DNA from: Christensenella sp. UBA7862 | GTDB taxonomy: Bacteria > Bacillota > Clostridia > Christensenellales > UBA1242 | DNA length: 64,000 nt | Direction of reading: 5' to 3' | NCBI GenBank assembly: GCA_002500135.1 | Contig: DLSM01000003.1 | Location: forward strand, 37,906 to 101,905 | In this document: positions 53,432 through 61,772 of the stretch, in pieces | Layout of the letters: each line of letters begins with the position of its first letter | How positions within the stretch are numbered: position 1 is the stretch's first letter | Position numbers and translations under genes: made by a program | The notes under the pieces: model-generated | The model's input: the letters and a program-made list of their open reading frames with translations, nothing else | Told to the model about the DNA's origin: nothing | Database searches by the model: none

Positions 53432-54601
53432 TCACAAAATCTTCCAATATTCAACAATTTTTTGTATGCCGTCTAGCATATTTGCTTTCTCAATGTCTTG
53501 GGTTAGCAAAAGTTCGCTTTCCGCCACCACAACGCCGTTCTTTGTGACATAAACAGTTCCAACTTTATCCCCCGCTTTCATTGGCGCTGACACTTGGTCA
53601 AGTTTTGTTTCAACGCTCACGTCACCCTCGTTTTCTCTCTTTTTGCAAAGCACCACAAGGTCTTCGCTTGGCTTTGCCTTTGCCATTTGTTCCTTGCCGC
53701 CCGAAACTTCAACATCAACTTCAAAATTGTCGCTGTCAACAACTTTTTTATTTTCAAAGTTTGCAAACCCATAGTTTAAAAGTTTTGATGTTTCAGAAAA
53801 TCTTGCCTTGCCATTTTCTGCCCCCAAAACAACGCCCACAAGCCTCATATTGCCACGTTTTGCAGTGGCAGATAGACAATAGCCCGCTTCGCTTGTAGAG
53901 CCTGTTTTGCCGCCGTCACAGCCTTCATAATATCTAATCAACTTGTTGGTGTTTACAAGTTCGCTCTCTCTGCCCTTTGGGTGAGATAATGTGTCCATCC
54001 AAATGGTGCTGAATTTGTGATAAATATCATGCGAAGACACTTCTCTTAAAAGAATTGCTGTGTCCTTTGCACAAGAAAACTGATTTGGAGCAGGAAGCCC
54101 AGTGCAGTTAACATAGTTTGTGCCAGTAAGATTTAACTCCTTCGCCCTAGCATTCATCAACGTGACAAATTCTTCTTCACTCCCAGCAATCTTTTCCGCC
54201 AGTGCAACACTTGCGTCATTTGCAGAACTGATAATAACAGATTTCAGCATATCCGCCACCGAATATTCCCCATTTGTTTCAATAAACACCTGCGACCCGC
54301 CCATGCTTGAGGCGTGTTCCGAAGCGACTATTGTGTCGTCTAAACTAAGATTTCCCGCTTCAATTTCTCTGCACACAAGATCAATGGTCATAAGTTTGAC
54401 GATTGATGCAACGGGCAACTTTTGCTCGGCATTGTTTTCAAGCAATGTTTCCCCAGTGGCATAATCCATAAGATAATATGCTTTCACATTAAAATTGCTG
54501 TCGTTTGCCACAGCGGGCTTTGCCATAACGGCACTTTTCCCCGTCATGAGGCATGCAACAAACAAAAATAAAAAAGCAAGTGATATAATTTTTCTTTTCA
54601 T
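53432..54601 (-). CDS. dacF: D-alanyl-D-alanine carboxypeptidase (DacF/PBP5 type)
   Basis: This enzyme trims stem peptides of peptidoglycan; DacF affects spore cortex cross-linking in Bacillus. The 389-residue product has a cleavable signal peptide (about 1-27), SxxK as SIVK (66-69), SxN in SSANDAS and KTGS in GGKTGSTSEAGYC, then the C-terminal beta domain (about 285-389). GGAG precedes the ATG. It sits in the order pnp-dacF-M50-scpA-scpB. The name dacF follows position; dacA-like activity would look the same. Confidence 0.9.
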   Translation of the reverse strand: MKRKIISLAFLFLFVACLMTGKSAVMAKPAVANDSNFNVKAYYLMDYATGETLLENNAEQKLPVASIVKLMTIDLVCREIEAGNLSLDDTIVASEHASSMGGSQVFIETNGEYSVADMLKSVIISSANDASVALAEKIAGSEEEFVTLMNARAKELNLTGTNYVNCTGLPAPNQFSCAKDTAILLREVSSHDIYHKFSTIWMDTLSHPKGRESELVNTNKLIRYYEGCDGGKTGSTSEAGYCLSATAKRGNMRLVGVVLGAENGKARFSETSKLLNYGFANFENKKVVDSDNFEVDVEVSGGKEQMAKAKPSEDLVVLCKKRENEGDVSVETKLDQVSAPMKAGDKVGTVYVTKNGVVVAESELLLTQDIEKANMLDGIQKIVEYWKIL

Positions 54602-54645
54602 AAATTATCTCCTTGCTCTTAGTGTTTGCAAAATTACAAAAAATA

Positions 54646-55464
54646 TTAAAGATTGTGGATAAATCTTTCCAAAAGTTCAAGATAGTAGGCTTTTGCAAGA
54701 TTTCTGTTGTAATCAATGTCCTCGTGTTTAAGTCTGCCAGCAGAATACAAAACGGCATAATTTGTGACAAGTCCCAGCATAATTACGGGAAGCGAGCAGT
54801 AGTTTGCACAGATAACCTCATTTACAACATTAAAGCCCGCAAAGTCTGCCCCATTTTGTTTTGCAAATTTGCTTTCACTTAATGTTTCAACGGAAGGTCC
54901 CGAGAACTCTGACAAAACACCCTCTTTTACTTTCATTTTAAGTTCCTTCCTTGCTGTTATTGATAGAGTTTTTATCATTTCTTTATCATAGCAACTGTCA
55001 AGGTCAACAAACAAACTGCCATATCTGTTGTAGTCGCAGCCAAAAAGAGCATTTCTGCCAGTTAAATTTATGTGGTCAACGGCGGTTACAATATCGCCCA
55101 CATGAATATGCTTGTTGCTAGACCCAACACAAGCGGTGACAACAAGTCGCTTGGCACCAAGTTCTTTTAGGATAAAGATAAAATTTGCAATGTCTTGACG
55201 GGTGTAGCCGTTGTTATAATGCAATCTTCCAACAGAAAACAGCACTTTCTTCCCCGCAAGTGAGCCATAGACAAATTTATTTTCAATTATGTCCGACCCC
55301 AAAACTTTCATGTCGGGAATGTCTGCAAATTTAATTTCCCTTCTGTCTTCCAGTCTTTCCACAAATTCCTCATAACTCACGCCAGAGATAACGGCAAGGT
55401 CAATATTATCTATATTAAGTGTTGTTCTTAAAAACTTTACAGTTCTATCCACAAAATGTTCCAT
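54646..55464 (-). CDS. Purine nucleoside phosphorylase-family protein
   Basis: This family splits purine nucleosides with phosphate. The start at 55464 follows AGGAG. The 272 residues match the trimeric PNP/MTAP family: DLAVISGVSYEEFV, KKVLFSVGRLHYNNGYTRQD (phosphate/His loop), VVTACVGSSNKHIHVGDIV, NLTGRNALFG, and SGPSVETLSESKFAKQNGAD. Several usual residues differ (GPSFET is GPSVET; the SNxA-like loop is TNYAV), so specificity may be altered. It sits between dacF and spoIIM, the clostridial sporulation-linked position. Confidence 0.85.
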   Translation of the reverse strand: MEHFVDRTVKFLRTTLNIDNIDLAVISGVSYEEFVERLEDRREIKFADIPDMKVLGSDIIENKFVYGSLAGKKVLFSVGRLHYNNGYTRQDIANFIFILKELGAKRLVVTACVGSSNKHIHVGDIVTAVDHINLTGRNALFGCDYNRYGSLFVDLDSCYDKEMIKTLSITARKELKMKVKEGVLSEFSGPSVETLSESKFAKQNGADFAGFNVVNEVICANYCSLPVIMLGLVTNYAVLYSAGRLKHEDIDYNRNLAKAYYLELLERFIHNL

Positions 55465-55512
55465 AAAAACTCCTAACAAGAAGATAATATCACATTTTTG
55501 CAAAAAAGACTA

Positions 55513-56115
55513 CTAAAACACAAATAAATTGCCAAGAATTAACAAAACAATGGTCTGAACTATCACCGCCACCACACAAACACCACAAAAACAAAGTGTC
55601 AGTTTTACTTCCTCTCCTCTTATTGCCGAATTGCCAAAGATACAGAATTGTTTGTTGAATTCACACATTCTAAAGCCAAAAATTAGATACATAACAAGCC
55701 TAAACGCACATGGAATGAGGACTGCAAGAATTGCTAACAAAAGCCCCTTTAAAGCCCCCATAACACACACCAACACAGCCACTGTCACGCCCAAGCGGAA
55801 ACTTATATACATAGAGAGTAAAACCATCAAAAACTTGCCGCATTTTAAATAAGACATAAGAAAAATTAAAATAAAACAAATTACAACAAACAAACTTTCA
55901 AGAAGTAAAAAGCCCACCAGTGACATTTTGTGCAGAAAGTAACTTCGGAGCGGAAAGCACTGAATATGGGTTAAAAATATTTCGCTTGAAGATTTTGCAA
56001 CACAAAAAACACCCGTCAAAACGCCGACTAAGATTATGCAGCAAATTGACAGAATAAGTGCTTTATTTAATCTGAAAAATAACTTTACATTGTCCCAAAA
56101 ATAATACTTGCTCAC
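55513..56115 (-). CDS. SpoIIM-like polytopic membrane protein
   Basis: A 200-residue hydrophobic protein with about five helices (19-39, 65-86, 92-110, 112-137, 176-198). SpoIIM, with SpoIID and SpoIIP, drives engulfment in sporulating cells. Evidence is mainly size, topology and position between spo0A and pnp, as in clostridia; the sequence is diverged and I see no clear DUF95 signature. The start is a GTG without a Shine-Dalgarno site, 17 nt after the Spo0A-like stop, so coupling is likely. Confidence 0.5.
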   Translation of the reverse strand: MSKYYFWDNVKLFFRLNKALILSICCIILVGVLTGVFCVAKSSSEIFLTHIQCFPLRSYFLHKMSLVGFLLLESLFVVICFILIFLMSYLKCGKFLMVLLSMYISFRLGVTVAVLVCVMGALKGLLLAILAVLIPCAFRLVMYLIFGFRMCEFNKQFCIFGNSAIRGEEVKLTLCFCGVCVVAVIVQTIVLLILGNLFVF

Positions 56116-56131
56116 ACAATATGTTTATTAT

Positions 56132-56869
56132 TTAAGACAAATATTTACAACCAAAATTATGCCCAACTCTTACAAGCGCTTTTGTGACACAAAGGTCAGA
56201 AAATGTTTGACAAGCATATCTAAAGAATTCTTTGTTTGAAGGCACATAGTCAAAAGGAAAATTTGCAGTTCTTGACGCATATAAAATAGACTTCCTAATT
56301 CCGTCCTCCACCGCAGCATTAGATAGGCAAAACATATCCCCTAAATGTGGATAGACATTTTTGTACAAGTTTGCATAGTCCTCCCGACTATCCAAATAAT
56401 ACACCAATGCTTCCAGAATTAAGCTGAACCCGCTATGTCTATAAGACAATCCCCACGAGTAGAGTTTTTTGCCAATTATCTTTTTCCACGAGTGATTTTT
56501 CATGGACATCTTAGAAAGTCTTTCTTCTTCTATTCTTTTAAATTCGCTCTCAAGATTCTCAATAAACTGCGAATCCCAAAATATTTTCGTGCGACAATTC
56601 GTTTTGCAACTGGGTTCCACAATATAAAACACCTTTTCAATCATTCCCGCACGGAATAACTTATTCAACATCAATTTGGGCAGGTCGCCAAGATTGTAGG
56701 TCGCATCAATAATCACATAGCATGGCAGCCGTTTGGAACTAAACACCATTTCCCCAAACGAGTCCATTTTTTGCACACACATCCCCGTAGGCGCCAAGGC
56801 ATCGCAAACCGCTTTAGATATTGAACTATCTCCTGTGGTGGAGTAAAAGTAAACTGGTGAGTTAGTCAT
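56132..56869 (-). CDS. spo0A: Spo0A homologue with degenerate receiver domain
   Basis: Spo0A is the master regulator of sporulation. In this 245-residue protein the C-terminal part (about 125-235) matches the Spo0A effector domain: NLYKNVYPHLGDMFCLSNAA, VEDGIRKSILYAS (recognition helix, cf. VERAIRHAIEVAW) and VPSNKEFFRYA (cf. PTNSEFIAMVA). Position before spoIVB agrees. The N-terminal part resembles a receiver in length, with Asp55 in VIIDATYNL where the phospho-Asp would be, but the acidic pair near residue 10 and the usual Thr/Lys signature are missing. GAGGGAC precedes the ATG. Likely a divergent, perhaps phosphorylation-independent Spo0A. Confidence 0.75.
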   Translation of the reverse strand: MTNSPVYFYSTTGDSSISKAVCDALAPTGMCVQKMDSFGEMVFSSKRLPCYVIIDATYNLGDLPKLMLNKLFRAGMIEKVFYIVEPSCKTNCRTKIFWDSQFIENLESEFKRIEEERLSKMSMKNHSWKKIIGKKLYSWGLSYRHSGFSLILEALVYYLDSREDYANLYKNVYPHLGDMFCLSNAAVEDGIRKSILYASRTANFPFDYVPSNKEFFRYACQTFSDLCVTKALVRVGHNFGCKYLS

Positions 56870-56950
56870 TTTTGTCCCTCTTTTGACTATTTTTTAATAT
56901 TTTTGTAAAATAATATTCAAAATATATCACATTTTAAGTCAAATGTCTAG

Positions 56951-57021
56951 TCATTTTGACAAATATTTTAAATTTTTGAATATTTTTTAACGCTTTTTAC
57001 ATTTATTTACACATTTTGACA
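56951..57021 (-). promoter_or_regulatory. Two direct copies of a 0A-box-like sequence
   Basis: TGTCAAAATG occurs on the minus strand at 56961-56952 and again at 57021-57012, 60 bp apart, upstream of the Spo0A-like gene. The Bacillus 0A box is TGTCGAA, so each has one mismatch in the core. They may be binding sites for the Spo0A-like protein; AT-rich context makes chance possible. Confidence 0.35.
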
Positions 57022-57033
57022 GCATTTTACAAA

Positions 57034-58449
57034 TTATTGACCAAGCATCCAGTCAATATATACCCCAAAGCCTTTTGTTGGGTCGCTTATGAACACATGA
57101 GTAACTGCCCCAACAAGTTTGCCGTTTTGAATTATGGGACTGCCAGACATTCCTTGCACAATTCCGCCCGTTCTTGAAATTAAGTCGGGGTCAATCACAC
57201 GAATAACCATGCTTTTGTCGTTTGAGTGATTTTGGAAATTGGTCTTTACTATCTCAATGTCAAAGCACTCAATTTTTGTGCCGTCAATGGAACAACGAAT
57301 TTGAGCCTTGCCAGGCTTGACAGAAAGCCTACCACCAATTTCATATTCCTTTGCACTTTTAAGCAAATCACTTCCGCTTGCCACAATGCCAAAAACTCCA
57401 TAGTTATTATTTTTCTCCACCACGCCTTGCTCGTTTTTGCCTTGCATAAAAAGCCCCTTAATCTCGCCCGGTGTGCCGCTTACCCCCTTGTTTACGCCCA
57501 AAATGGAGCAGTTATACAACTTACCCTCTTTCAAGTCAATTTGCTTTTTTGTGTCACTGTCGCAAATGGGATGTCCCAACGCACCAAAGCGATTGCCGTC
57601 TGTAACATAAGTCAAAGTCCCAATGCCCGAGGCATCGTCCCTTGCCCAAATGCCCAGTTTGTAATTTTCGTCCTTTATGTCATAGCAAGGTTTAACCCGC
57701 ACATCCATTGTCTTGCTGTTTCTAACAAGTTTAACGGTCAAATCTCTGCCCTTGTTTTTGTCCTTGTTCACAATTTTTGAAATATTTGACACATTCTCCA
57801 CTGTTTCGTTTTCAATCTGCAAAATTGTATCACCAATCTTAATATCTCCCGTTTTGCAAATGTCAACTTCGCCTTCGGGGGTTGCAACCGGACTGCTCCC
57901 CACCACAAGCACACCATTGGTTTTCAAAACAAGCCCCACAGCAGAACCGCTTACAAGCACCTTGTTTTGCTCCAACAAATGCACCTTTTGCGTTTTTATT
58001 GGAATGAGATTGAACAGTCTAAACTCAATTTCATGCTCAAAATTCGCCTTTTTTGTGCCAGCAGAAACTTTTTTGCCATTTTCACTCTTTGCCCCGCTTT
58101 CACCACAAGCAGTGCTTAATGTCTTATTCTTCACCCGTGCAGAAACAAAAGGGCCAAACACTCCGCCTTGTTCAATTTCCGCAAGTTCGCTTGAAGTAAC
58201 CATTCCGCCCTCGCAAAAATTGGAAATCTTGGCAAACGGAATGTTAAGCATAAAAACAGCCACACAAAGAACCAAAACCGCCACACAGCAAAAAACTAGG
58301 CAAGCCTTCACTCCCCGTTTCCTGTCTTTCCCATTTTTATCCTTTTTGCCACAACCTTGCTCAGCATGACTATTGTCAAAATTTTTATCGCCAGTTTGAA
58401 AGTCGTCATCTTGAACAATTTGTCCCCACAAATTTTGTTCGTCCGCCAT
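57034..58449 (-). CDS. spoIVB: SpoIVB serine peptidase (S55 family)
   Basis: SpoIVB is secreted from the forespore and triggers pro-sigma-K processing by cleaving SpoIVFA. The 471 residues have a cytoplasmic tail of about 47 residues, longer than usual, one membrane helix (about 49-68), a PDZ domain (about 165-255: CKTGDIKIGDTILQIENETV), and the S55 domain with FGALGHPICD (catalytic His) and QGMSGSPIIQNGKLVGAVTH (catalytic Ser). It ends normally with a FGVYIDWML motif. Its neighbour is the Spo0A-like gene, the standard order. Confidence 0.92.
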   Translation of the reverse strand: MADEQNLWGQIVQDDDFQTGDKNFDNSHAEQGCGKKDKNGKDRKRGVKACLVFCCVAVLVLCVAVFMLNIPFAKISNFCEGGMVTSSELAEIEQGGVFGPFVSARVKNKTLSTACGESGAKSENGKKVSAGTKKANFEHEIEFRLFNLIPIKTQKVHLLEQNKVLVSGSAVGLVLKTNGVLVVGSSPVATPEGEVDICKTGDIKIGDTILQIENETVENVSNISKIVNKDKNKGRDLTVKLVRNSKTMDVRVKPCYDIKDENYKLGIWARDDASGIGTLTYVTDGNRFGALGHPICDSDTKKQIDLKEGKLYNCSILGVNKGVSGTPGEIKGLFMQGKNEQGVVEKNNNYGVFGIVASGSDLLKSAKEYEIGGRLSVKPGKAQIRCSIDGTKIECFDIEIVKTNFQNHSNDKSMVIRVIDPDLISRTGGIVQGMSGSPIIQNGKLVGAVTHVFISDPTKGFGVYIDWMLGQ

Positions 58450-58545
58450 AATTCTAGTTTAAATTCTAAAACCAAAATTATACCCCAAAGCAATATACAA
58501 AAAATGGAGAAAATGATGTAAAATAGCTTTATATTATGATTTTAC

Positions 58546-58574
58546 TTGACAAATTGGTTTATTAAATTTAGACT
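58546..58574 (+). promoter_or_regulatory. Likely promoter of the interrupted B-repeat gene
   Basis: TTGACA at 58546-58551, a 17-bp spacer and TAGACT at 58569-58574 (four of six bases of consensus). The gene's AAGGTG site and ATG (58607) follow. Confidence 0.5.
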
Positions 58575-58606
58575 TTTAGAAGAAAATATATATAAAGGTG
58601 AAAAAT

Positions 58607-59845
58607 ATGAGGCGATTTTGGGATAAAGCAAGGTTTTGGATGTTGTGCATAAATTACACGCTTGTTATGGGCTTGTTATGTGTTATCATTTATGGTGCGA
58701 CCGCTCAAAGGACTTCTTCAAATGTAACTGTAACTTACAACCGCCCAACATACACTGCGACTTTTGACCCAAATGGCGGGACTTGTGATACTGCAAGCAA
58801 AAATGTAAAACTTGGTGATAATTATGGCACTCTTCCAACTCCAACTAGAACAGGCTATGACTTCTCGGGTTGGTTTGAAGGAAGTTCGGCTGTGTCAAGC
58901 GGGACACAATACAAAACAGTCGGCAACACAACTTTGACTGCAAGTTGGACACCAAAATCTTACACAATAACAAGTGGAACGAACCTCACTGGTTCAAGCA
59001 TTTCTGTCCCCTCAAGTGGTACTTTTGGAAGCACAATTTCAATCTCTTCAAGCGGCAGTGCCACGGGATACAACTATTAACTAACGAATATTAAAATTTA
59101 TTCGGGCAACTCCACAAGCGGCACACTTCTTGCGACAATAAACTCCACAAGTTCAACATGGACAATGAGCGGAACATATTATTCGTCAATTTATGTCTAT
59201 GCCACTTGGACAAGAAGTGCAAAAACATATACACTAACACTTGACCGTCAAAGCGGAACTGGCGGCTCCGCAACGGCAACAGCAACTTACAATGCAACTG
59301 TTCCAAACATTTCTATTCCAACCAGAAACGGCTATACTTTTGGCGGTTACTACACTGGGACAAATGGTTCGGGAACACAATATTACAATGCCTCTGGCAC
59401 AGGTCTTAAAACATGGACAACAGACGGAAGCGCAACACTTTACGCCAAATGGACGGCGGTTCAGGTAACACTCACCTCAACAACTGGAAATGGAAAAATT
59501 ACAATGATAGGAAATTCTGACAACGTCCCTGACGGCATGGCAGGTGTTGACTATGACGGATCTCTAGTTTTAAATATTTCAAAAGGAAGTGGAAGTTGGA
59601 CTGCAAGTATAATAACTAACAATAGTGTTGCCGCATATCTGTCACTATCAATCAACGAAAGCGCTTCACAAATAACAATAAGAGCAAGAAATTCCTTTGA
59701 ATGGGATCCAAGCGATGGAATTCCATCATCTTATAAGAATTTTGTTAAAGCAACAAGCCAAGGCTCGACATATACAATCAGAGTGACCAGCACAACTAAC
59801 GGAACCTACGCCGACTTTTCAGGAAAAATTTATAGACAAGATTAA
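58607..59845 (+). pseudogene. B-repeat surface protein gene interrupted by one in-frame stop
   Basis: The start at 58607 has AAGGTG upstream. A membrane anchor (about 10-32) leads to a B-repeat ([19 protein letters not shown] ... [10 protein letters not shown]). A TAA at 59078-59080 ends the first 157 residues. The same frame continues directly without any base change: another B-repeat (GYTFGGYYTGTNGSGTQYYN, LYAKWTA) and a beta-rich C-domain up to 59845, in all about 411 residues. So the gene carries a single nonsense codon. It is close in style to the giant protein at 25258-31260 but has no Hint domain. Confidence 0.8.
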
Positions 59846-59853
59846 ACATATAC

Positions 59854-59894
59854 AAAAACTTCCCCACAAGCAATACGCCTTGGGGGAGTTTTTT
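59854..59894 (+). terminator. Terminator of the interrupted B-repeat gene
   Basis: A GC-rich imperfect stem (ACTTCCCC...GGGGGAGT) flanked by A and T runs, ending in TTTTTT. Confidence 0.75.
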
Positions 59895-59999
59895 GCGGAA
59901 CATCTGCCTTGCTTATAAAAATAATATTACAAGAAAACTTTGCCAAAAACTTTTAAGAATTAGAATTCACTGCCTTACAGAGCGATTAGCACAATGTGA

Positions 60000-60374
60000 T
60001 TAGAATTCATTTGACGATGTGGTTTTGTTTTTTGCAGTGTTAATTGACGAAATGAGCATTGCCTTAATTTCGTTTGCCAATTTTATATATTTCTCGACAA
60101 CCTCTGTTGACTCAACATAGCCTACTCTCTTTATTAGTTCAAGCCAATAAATACTCTCTGAGCATTCTTTCAATGATATGTGCATTTTGGAAATAAAGTC
60201 TGCTTTAGAATTTCCATAAGTTGCCTCATTGAGATTTGCACCAATACTTGTTGCCGATCGCAATAATTGTTTAGCAATGGTTGTATCAACTTTTTGTTGG
60301 ACAAATTTCTCGTAGAATTTAACGATGATTGCCGCAAATTCTATTGATTTCTCATGTAAAACACTATTTTTCAT
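60000..60374 (-). CDS. Four-helix-bundle protein (23S rRNA intervening-sequence type)
   Basis: A 124-residue protein starting at 60374 after GAGGGTGAT. It has the family pattern: LHEKSIEFAAIIVKFYEKF, LLRSATSIGANLNEATYGNS, ISLKECSESIYWLELIKRVG. Members were first seen inside 23S rRNA insertions but also occur as separate genes in many phyla, forming pentamers of unknown function. Here no rRNA gene is nearby; it sits between the B-repeat gene and a tRNA cluster. An AT-rich spacer (60375-60552) has no other gene. Confidence 0.88.
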   Translation of the reverse strand: MKNSVLHEKSIEFAAIIVKFYEKFVQQKVDTTIAKQLLRSATSIGANLNEATYGNSKADFISKMHISLKECSESIYWLELIKRVGYVESTEVVEKYIKLANEIKAMLISSINTAKNKTTSSNEF

Positions 60375-60552
60375 ATCACCCTCAAAATAATAATAGCATA
60401 TATGACTAAGAAACACAAATAAAACTTTAAACTTCAAATCTCAAAGAGATTTCTTCCTCAACTTTTATTTCTTCTTTTTTATTTCTTATTTCAAAACAAA
60501 TCCGTGTTTAAAGAAAAACGAAAAACGAAAAAATAAGAAAGAAAAGTACAAA

Positions 60553-60586
60553 ACAAAAAAATCCGTCCACTATCGTGTTCGGATTT
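60553..60586 (-). terminator. Terminator of the tRNA cluster
   Basis: Stem AAATCCG/CGGATTT (60559-60565 with 60580-60586) with a 14-nt loop and a T run on the minus strand, just past tRNA-Tyr. Confidence 0.65.
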
Positions 60587-60595
60587 GTTTTGTTT

Positions 60596-60680
60596 TGGTG
60601 GGCAGGGATGGATTCGGACCATCGAAGGCTAAGCCGACGGATTTACAGTCCGTTGCATTTGACCGCTCTGCAACCTACCC
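60596..60680 (-). tRNA. tRNA-Tyr (anticodon GTA)
   Basis: An 85-nt gene with a long variable arm, as expected for bacterial tRNA-Tyr. The anticodon loop is CTGTAAA; acceptor GGGTAGG pairs with CCTGCCC through one G-U; CCA is encoded. Last of six tRNAs. Confidence 0.93.
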
Positions 60681-60750
60681 ATTTCGCCACAGCAATATGG
60701 TGGTAATAATGTCCCTTGCGGGACACTACTTGGGTGGATATCACTGCGAC

Positions 60751-60825
60751 TGGAGCTAGTGGTCGGAATCGAACCAACAACCGGCTGATTACAAATCAGC
60801 TGCTCTACCATTGAGCCACACTAGC
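60751..60825 (-). tRNA. tRNA-Thr (anticodon TGT)
   Basis: A 75-nt cloverleaf; acceptor GCTAGTG/CACTAGC, anticodon loop TTTGTAA giving TGT, T arm with TTCGATT, CCA encoded. A small hairpin (GTCCC TTGC GGGAC) lies between it and tRNA-Tyr. Confidence 0.93.
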
Positions 60826-60851
60826 ATATTCTTCCCGCTTTTATACCCTTT

Positions 60852-60927
60852 TGGTGCCTTGGGGCGGAATCGAACCACCGACACAGGGATTTTCAGTCCC
60901 TTGCTCTACCGACTGAGCTACCAAGGC
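60852..60927 (-). tRNA. tRNA-Phe (anticodon GAA)
   Basis: A 76-nt cloverleaf; acceptor GCCTTGG/CCAAGGC, anticodon loop CTGAAAA, T loop TTCGATT, CCA encoded. Confidence 0.95.
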
Positions 60928-60955
60928 TTGCGGGTTTACGATTTTGAAATCGTAA

Positions 60956-61032
60956 TGGCGACTCGGAAGAGACTCGAACTCTCGACCTCCGCCGTGACAG
61001 GGCGGCGTTCTAACCAACTGAACTACCGAGCC
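60956..61032 (-). tRNA. tRNA-Asp (anticodon GTC)
   Basis: A 77-nt cloverleaf; anticodon loop CTGTCAC; acceptor GGCTCGG/CCGAGTC with one G-U and discriminator G, typical of tRNA-Asp; CCA encoded. Confidence 0.95.
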
Positions 61033-61071
61033 ATACGTTCTGACTTCAAAATGCAGTGCCTATAAGCACAA

Positions 61072-61148
61072 TGGTGGGCCTTCAGGGACTTGAACCCCGG
61101 ACCGACCGGTTATGAGCCGGTTGCTCTAACCAACTGAGCTAAAGGCCC
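61072..61148 (-). tRNA. tRNA with anticodon CAT (elongator Met or lysidine-type Ile)
   Basis: A 77-nt cloverleaf; acceptor GGGCCTT/AAGGCCC, loop CTCATAA, CCA encoded. It is not an initiator, because the first acceptor pair is formed and the three G-C pair set in the anticodon stem is absent. Its body resembles clostridial tRNA-Ile2 as much as tRNA-Met, so identity depends on TilS modification. Confidence 0.85.
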
Positions 61149-61159
61149 GCTTAACATTT

Positions 61160-61235
61160 TGGTCGGGGTGAAGAGACTCGAACTCCCGGCCCCATGGTCC
61201 CAAACCACGTGCGCTACCAACTGCGCTACACCCCG
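61160..61235 (-). tRNA. tRNA-Pro (anticodon TGG)
   Basis: A 76-nt cloverleaf; acceptor CGGGGTG/CACCCCG, anticodon loop TTTGGGA giving TGG, CCA encoded. First tRNA of the minus-strand cluster; the promoter should be in 61236-61452, shared as a divergent region with spoIIAA. Confidence 0.94.
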
Positions 61236-61452
61236 AAACCTCAAAATGCTCTTAAATATTACAATAAACTTTCAACATTGTCAACATTTTTTTTGCTTTT
61301 TTATAAACTTTTTTAAAAAAATTTTGTTTTTTGCCTTTTTTACCACTTTTTACTTCCCCGCTTTCTACACATTCCCCCAAAATTTGTCACAGTTTGCCAA
61401 TTTATGTGGTGTGAAATGTTCTAATATAAAATTGACTTAAAAGGAGAAGAAA

Positions 61453-61761
61453 TTGAACGTTAAATACAGGAACTATAACAATGTGCTTTTTGTTATGCTA
61501 GACGGCGAACTTGACGAGCATACAGCGAAGCAAACGAGCAAAACGCTTGACGACATTTTTACAACCACCATTTCAAAACAAATAATAATAGACCTATCGG
61601 AACTTAAATTTATGGACTCAACAGGCATTGGCGTGCTTATTGGGCGATACAAAAAAATGAAGGACAAAGGCGTAAGTATCTTCATTTCAAACCCTTCCTA
61701 TCACGCAGAAAAAATCTTCAAACTCACCGGGCTTTATGACATTATGCCCAAAATTTCTTAA
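61453..61761 (+). CDS. spoIIAA: Anti-sigma F factor antagonist SpoIIAA
   Basis: SpoIIAA, when dephosphorylated in the forespore, pulls SpoIIAB off sigma F. The 102-residue STAS protein has the signature LSELKFMDSTGIGVLIGRYK, with the phosphorylated Ser at 56. It starts at a TTG after a GGAG site. First gene of spoIIAA-spoIIAB-sigF. The 217-nt upstream region holds TTTGTCACA, which is only a poor match to a 0A box; a sigma-H promoter is expected but I could not place one. Confidence 0.93.
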   Translation: MNVKYRNYNNVLFVMLDGELDEHTAKQTSKTLDDIFTTTISKQIIIDLSELKFMDSTGIGVLIGRYKKMKDKGVSIFISNPSYHAEKIFKLTGLYDIMPKIS

Positions 61762-61772
61762 AGGAGAAAACT

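Noticed and set aside
57713..58369. Open frame of 218 codons on the plus strand opposite spoIVB
   Set aside because: Low-complexity Ser/Pro/Thr composition typical of an antisense shadow; spoIVB on the other strand has all catalytic motifs.
59078..59080. Stop-codon reassignment
   Set aside because: Dozens of intact genes in the window end with normal TAA and TGA codons and none contains internal ones; one interrupted gene is no evidence for a changed code.
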